Below, piece after piece: positions 7,651 to 10,617 of a stretch of DNA of 10,617 nt (the first letter of the stretch is position 1; each line of letters begins with the position of its first letter). Under the pieces are notes generated by a model that was given only the letters and a program-made list of their open reading frames with translations, was not told the DNA's origin and did not search any database. The DNA comes from CAZGLR01 sp964526635 (lineage in GTDB: Bacteria; Zixibacteria; MSB-5A5; GN15; JAAZOE01), in assembly GCA_964526635.1 (NCBI GenBank), contig CAZGLR010000117.1:1-10617 (forward strand), written 5' to 3'. A program made the position numbers and the translations under genes.

Positions 7651-8607
7651 ATGGATAGGAACCTGGCTCTCGAACTTGTACGCGTAACAGAAGCTGCAGC
7701 ACTTTCCGCCGCGCAATGGGTAGGGAAAGGTAGCGGTAAATCGGCCGATCAGGCCGCGGTCGACTCCATGCGCAAGGCAATCAATACAATCCATTTCAGC
7801 GGGACGGTAGTCATCGGTGAGGGCGAACGCGATGAAGCTCCGATGCTGTATATCGGGGAAGAAGTTGGCGATGGCGATCCGACCGAAGTTGATATTGCGT
7901 TGGATCCGCTCGAATGCACTGATTCGGTGGCCTATGGCCGTTCCCAGGCCCTGGCCGTGATTGCCCTGGCTCCGAAGGGATGCTTTCTGCATGCCCCCGA
8001 TACGTACATGGAAAAAATCGCGGTCGGCAAAAAGGCTGCGAACGCCATTGATCTTGAAAAATCAGTCGAGCAGAACGTATATGATGTGGCCGATGCGCTT
8101 GATATGAACGTGGAGAATCTCACAGTCGTAATCCTTGATCGTGATCGGCACCGTGAGTTGATCAAGAAAGTGCGCGCGACCGGCGCCCGGATCAATATGA
8201 TTACCGATGGCGACGTTGGCGCGGCGATTGCAACCTGTATGCCGGATTCGGGGATCAATATGCTGATCGGTACCGGAGGGGCGCCCGAGGGTGTTTTAGC
8301 CGCCGCCGCTCTGCGCTGTCTGCAGGGTGGGATGAAGGGCCGGCTGGCCTTTCGCAGCAAGGAAGAGCAGGCGCGGGCCAAAGATATGGGCTGCGTCGAT
8401 CCTGATCGAGTTTATGATCTGACCGAGCTGGCCCGGGGAAATCAGGTCATGTTCAGCGCTACTGGTGTAACCAACGGCGACATGTTGCGAGGTGTCCGCT
8501 TCTTTCCCGGTGGCGCGGTAACCCATTCGGTGGTTTTACGCGTAAAATCAGGTACGCGCCGATACATCGAAACACATCATTATTTTGATCGTAAACCGAG
8601 TTACTAA
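7651..8607 (+). CDS. glpX: Fructose-1,6-bisphosphatase class II (GlpX)
   Basis: This cytoplasmic, metal-dependent enzyme hydrolyses fructose 1,6-bisphosphate to fructose 6-phosphate and phosphate, the committed step of gluconeogenesis. The 318-residue protein aligns without gaps to the family start MDRNLALELVRVTEAAAL. Metal and catalytic positions as numbered in E. coli GlpX are visible: Asp33, Glu57 in GEGERDE, Asp85, Glu88, Thr90, the DGD at 186-188 and Glu213 in GGAPEG. One residue is odd: the normally near-invariant DPLEGT motif reads DPLECT (Gly89 to Cys). The purine-rich AAGGGAGG at 7641-7648 serves as Shine-Dalgarno and lies unusually close to ATG 7651. It has its own promoter candidate and is followed after 34 bp by hpf, so the two are likely co-transcribed. 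glpX is not a usual member of the rpoN-hpf cluster. Confidence 0.97.
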   Translation: MDRNLALELVRVTEAAALSAAQWVGKGSGKSADQAAVDSMRKAINTIHFSGTVVIGEGERDEAPMLYIGEEVGDGDPTEVDIALDPLECTDSVAYGRSQALAVIALAPKGCFLHAPDTYMEKIAVGKKAANAIDLEKSVEQNVYDVADALDMNVENLTVVILDRDRHRELIKKVRATGARINMITDGDVGAAIATCMPDSGINMLIGTGGAPEGVLAAAALRCLQGGMKGRLAFRSKEEQARAKDMGCVDPDRVYDLTELARGNQVMFSATGVTNGDMLRGVRFFPGGAVTHSVVLRVKSGTRRYIETHHYFDRKPSY

Positions 8608-8628
8608 TTCGTAACGGGTGATACCATG

Positions 8629-8636
8629 AAGGAGGT
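8629..8636 (+). promoter_or_regulatory. Perfect Shine-Dalgarno for hpf that decides the start codon
   Basis: AAGGAGGT is fully complementary to the 16S rRNA 3' end. It lies 5 bases before ATG 8642, but only 2 bases before GTG 8639. This makes ATG 8642 the better start. An ATG at 8637 is followed at once by TGA and is not usable. Confidence 0.8.
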
Positions 8637-8641
8637 ATGTG

Positions 8642-9001
8642 ATGAATACGAAAATAACCGCCCGGCATTTCGAATTAACCGATGAAATCAAGAGCCTCGC
8701 CAATGAAAACTTTGATGGTCTCAGTCGATATTTCGACAGTATTATATCTTCACATTTGATTCTCAACGTGGAAAAACACCGTCAAAATGCAGAATTGCAG
8801 ATAAAGGTCTACGGTCAAACCCTGCGCGCTTCCGAAGAATCCGATGATATGTACGTGTCGATCGAATCGGTGTTCGATAAAGCCCGCGGTCAGCTCAAAA
8901 AATACAAGGGCAAGCTCAAACTGAAAAAGCCAAACAAAATCACCTCGATTGCCGATGAGAAGACTAAACCGGAAACCGATGTCGATGCCGTGGATTTTTA
9001 G
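8642..9001 (+). CDS. hpf: Ribosome hibernation promoting factor, short form (HPF/RaiA/YhbH family)
   Basis: HPF binds the decoding region of the 30S subunit, blocks mRNA and tRNA sites and promotes inactive ribosome dimers in starving or stationary cells. The 119-residue product begins MNTKITARHFELTDEIK, the classic family start with the RHFELTDEI strand-helix motif. It has the conserved DDMYVSIE-VFDKARGQLKKYK helix and the basic tail KGKLKLKKPNK that contacts rRNA. It lacks the extra C-terminal dimerisation domain of long HPF, so a separate dimerisation factor or RaiA-like inhibition is possible. Its last 20 residues are acidic and poorly conserved. The start was placed at ATG 8642 rather than GTG 8639 because of Shine-Dalgarno spacing. 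It lies 34 bp after glpX and 12 bp before hprK. Confidence 0.95.
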   Translation: MNTKITARHFELTDEIKSLANENFDGLSRYFDSIISSHLILNVEKHRQNAELQIKVYGQTLRASEESDDMYVSIESVFDKARGQLKKYKGKLKLKKPNKITSIADEKTKPETDVDAVDF

Positions 9002-9013
9002 GAGCCCGAGGCT

Positions 9014-9982
9014 GTGCCCGATCTGACAGTTGAAATCGCCTACAAGGATCGCAAGGATTATTTAATGCTGACCCTTCTCAATTCCGAGGAGGGTTTGCGA
9101 AAACGGATTACCGGCGCCGAAACTCACCGTCCGGGTCTTGCCCTCGGCGGTTTTTTGGAGCGCTTCCCGCATAAACGAACCCAGGTGCTCGGGCAGACCG
9201 AGATGGCCTACATTTTCAGTCTGAGCAAGGAACGACTGGTCGAAGTCCTCGAAAAAATGTTCGCCTACGATATGCCGTGGATTTTGATATCCAAAGGCAT
9301 CACCCCCCCCTCCGAATTATTGGCGATGGCTGATCGCAAGAAGACCGCGGTCTTTGTCTCACGCCTGTCAACCACCGAATTGATCGCCCGTCTTTCGGCC
9401 TTTCTGGATAACTACTTCGCCCCGACCATCACAGTTCATGGCACCCTGGTCGATGTCTATGGCGTCGGTTTGCTGTATACCGGCAAATCAGGCGTGGGTA
9501 AATCCGAATGTGCCCTGGATTTGATCGAGCGCGGACATCGCCTGGTGGCCGATGATGTCATCAAAATCACCAGGAAATCATCGAATTATATCGTGGGATC
9601 ATCATCGGAACTGCTCGGCCAGCACATGGAAGTGCGGGGTATCGGGATTATCGATACCGAGGCGCTTTTTGGTATCCGGGCGATCCGCCTGCAAAAACGC
9701 ATTGAAGTCGAAGTAAGGCTGCAGTACTGGGAAGAAACCGCCAATTACGAACGGCTCGGAATTGAAGACAAATATACGACAATATTGGGCGTGGAGATAC
9801 CACTGGTGACTATCCCGGTTTCCCCGGGCAAAAATATTACCGTTATCTCCGAAGTTATTGCAATGAACCATATGCTCAAAGTCTATGGTGAACATTCGGC
9901 GCAGGATTTATCGCGGCGCTTGACCGAGCGCCTGGCCCGGGCATCCAATATTCAGGATTATCTCGAATCAGATTATGAGTGA
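9014..9982 (+). CDS. hprK: HPr kinase/phosphorylase
   Basis: HprK uses ATP (or pyrophosphate) to phosphorylate a serine of the PTS carrier HPr and can reverse this by phosphorolysis, linking sugar status to carbon control. The 322-residue length is normal. The N-terminal domain (about 1-130) carries the TGAETHRPGLALGGF segment. The catalytic domain shows His142 in TVHGTLV, the P-loop GKSGVGKS (157-164, Lys163), Asp180-Asp181 in LVADD, and the HprK signature EVRGIGIID, followed by LFG. All key residues are present. It starts at GTG 9014; the Shine-Dalgarno AGGAG (9000-9004) overlaps the hpf stop codon, so translation of the two is probably coupled. No ptsH, ptsI or EIIA gene is present here. 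In many non-Firmicutes the partner PTS is regulatory rather than sugar-transporting. Confidence 0.96.
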   Translation: MPDLTVEIAYKDRKDYLMLTLLNSEEGLRKRITGAETHRPGLALGGFLERFPHKRTQVLGQTEMAYIFSLSKERLVEVLEKMFAYDMPWILISKGITPPSELLAMADRKKTAVFVSRLSTTELIARLSAFLDNYFAPTITVHGTLVDVYGVGLLYTGKSGVGKSECALDLIERGHRLVADDVIKITRKSSNYIVGSSSELLGQHMEVRGIGIIDTEALFGIRAIRLQKRIEVEVRLQYWEETANYERLGIEDKYTTILGVEIPLVTIPVSPGKNITVISEVIAMNHMLKVYGEHSAQDLSRRLTERLARASNIQDYLESDYE

Positions 9983-10260
9983 TGAAGGTTTAACCCGAAA
10001 TGCTCATTGGCAATCGGAATCTCCTTTTCTAAACACCATGATACATGACTTTTCAATTCTTTGGCTTTGGCGATAATCCGCAAGCTATGGGGCAGCCAGC
10101 AATATCACTCACCCTAAACTCCGGTAGAATTTGATATCAGGGTCAGGATGCGCTACCCCGATAAACTCAGAACCCGTTGTAAAATAATCGCTTAGCCTGT
10201 CCGCCCCGTGTATGTCCCCGTGATTAATACTCCAACTGCTGTAGAGAATTTTCGTTTCCG
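9973..10260 (-). pseudogene. Possible decayed gene remnant, unrecognised, frameshifted
   Basis: The spacer between hprK and arsR contains two adjacent minus-strand stretches with protein-like composition in different frames. The first (10260-10109) reads through GDIHGADRLSDYFTTG and GVAHPDPDIKFYRSLG to a TGA. The second (10104-9973) reads through RIIAKAKELKSHVSWCLEKE and IPIANEHFGLN to a TAA. The second has no start codon at its head, and the change of frame lies between about 10110 and 10083. Together they look like the C-terminal end of a broken gene. I do not recognise the family, and the stretch could be chance. It overlaps the end of hprK by 10 bases tail to tail. Confidence 0.28.
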
Positions 10261-10261
10261 A

Positions 10262-10308
10262 TTGACCTTTCCCGGTTAATTTATTAAAGTAGCTGCGATA
10301 ATACTTAA
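10262..10308 (+). promoter_or_regulatory. Candidate arsR promoter with overlapping inverted-repeat operator
   Basis: TTGACC (10262-10267) and TAAAGT (10285-10290) are 17 bases apart, a moderate sigma-70-type pair. Two inverted repeats overlap the -10: TTAAT-2-ATTAA (10276-10287) and the imperfect TTAAAGTA-10-TACTTAA (10284-10308). AT-rich dyads over the promoter are typical of ArsR-family autorepressor sites, so this is a plausible operator for the regulator that follows. Confidence 0.4.
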
Positions 10309-10322
10309 TTGCAGGAGAACTC

Positions 10323-10604
10323 GTGACTGACGCCGAAAAACAAGCCCGTATCTTCAAAGTGCTGTCGGTTGAAACCCGTGTTCGGATACTGAAGCTGTTG
10401 AAAGAACGGGCGCTTTGTGTCAATGCTCTCGCCCGCGTTTTGGAGATAACTCCGGCGGCGGTTTCCCAGCATCTTCGCATTTTGCGCAATGCTGACGCGG
10501 TCATTGCTGACAAGCGGGGCTATTTCGTTCACTACCGGGCAAACAACAAGACTCTGGCGAAGTGGGCTAAACTGTCTACGGATCTTCTGGAATCGGATGA
10601 GTAA
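10323..10604 (+). CDS. ArsR-family winged-helix transcriptional regulator with one cysteine
   Basis: This 93-residue DNA-binding protein has the ArsR/SmtB fold: helix 1-2 (EKQARIFKVLSVETRVRIL), a recognition helix-turn-helix (LARVLEITPAAVSQHLRIL, about 36-54) and a beta-wing (VIADKRGYFVHYRA). Members usually repress their own operon and release DNA on binding a metal or on thiol modification. The classical ELCVCDL arsenic site is absent: the equivalent place reads ALCVNAL with a single Cys32, and no second Cys or wing-site ligand cluster is visible. It may sense another metal, redox state or a non-metal signal. The start is GTG 10323, with AGGAG at 10313-10317 five bases upstream. The gene ends 13 bases before the window edge, so the target genes, probably downstream, are not seen. 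Confidence 0.9.
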   Translation: MTDAEKQARIFKVLSVETRVRILKLLKERALCVNALARVLEITPAAVSQHLRILRNADAVIADKRGYFVHYRANNKTLAKWAKLSTDLLESDE

Positions 10605-10617
10605 GAACCGTTCGGAT

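Noticed and set aside
8639..8641. GTG as the start of hpf
   Set aside because: The perfect Shine-Dalgarno ends only 2 bases before it; ATG 8642 has better spacing and gives the usual family N-terminus.
10084..10104. TGGC...TTGC on the minus strand as a sigma-54 promoter
   Set aside because: The GG and GC elements are 14 bases apart rather than the required 10.

Overview
The window looks like part of a metagenome-assembled genome from a Gram-negative (diderm) bacterium with an LPS-type outer membrane. It carries lptB, a probable outer-membrane lipoprotein with TPR repeats, and a secreted beta-propeller protein. The mix of lptB, rpoN, class II FBPase (glpX), short HPF and HPr kinase (hprK), together with a long exported repeat protein, would fit an FCB-group or Zixibacteria-like lineage or a deltaproteobacterium-like one. 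That placement is an inference from gene content only. A run of 10 Ns at 820-829 is a scaffold join.

Left part, minus strand (1-5109). A very long secreted protein made of about 50-residue beta-propeller-like repeats starts at 2297 and runs off the left edge. As assembled it is broken three times: a 54-bp direct repeat with a 38-bp spacer that shifts the frame (1185-1330), the N gap (820-829) and an in-frame TGA (641-643). Removing one 92-bp repeat-plus-spacer unit restores the frame exactly, and repeat spacing predicts that the gap hides about 2 bases, so assembly error is at least as likely as true decay. Upstream of it is a 631-bp stretch without a convincing gene. Then comes a 726-residue TPR lipoprotein (2929-5109), transcribed divergently from lptB.

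Middle and right part, plus strand (5255-9982). lptB, rpoN, glpX, hpf and hprK lie head to tail. This resembles the widely conserved lptB-rpoN-hpf-(ptsN/hprK) neighbourhood, with glpX placed between rpoN and hpf. A fair sigma-70-type promoter precedes glpX. hpf has a perfect Shine-Dalgarno sequence, and the hprK Shine-Dalgarno overlaps the hpf stop codon. The group joins envelope LPS export, the sigma-54 factor, gluconeogenesis, ribosome hibernation and HPr(Ser) phosphorylation, which suggests coordination of carbon and nitrogen status with growth. No HPr, enzyme I or EIIA gene is in the window.

Right end (9973-10617). A spacer of about 340 bp holds a possible decayed minus-strand gene remnant and a promoter/operator-like region. 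A small ArsR-family regulator with a single cysteine follows (10323-10604).

I found no RNA genes, CRISPR arrays or insertion sequences. I see no clear new defence or mobile system. The most useful leads are the repairable lesions in the propeller gene, the G89C change in the GlpX active-site motif, the glpX insertion in the rpoN cluster and the possible gene remnant beside arsR.
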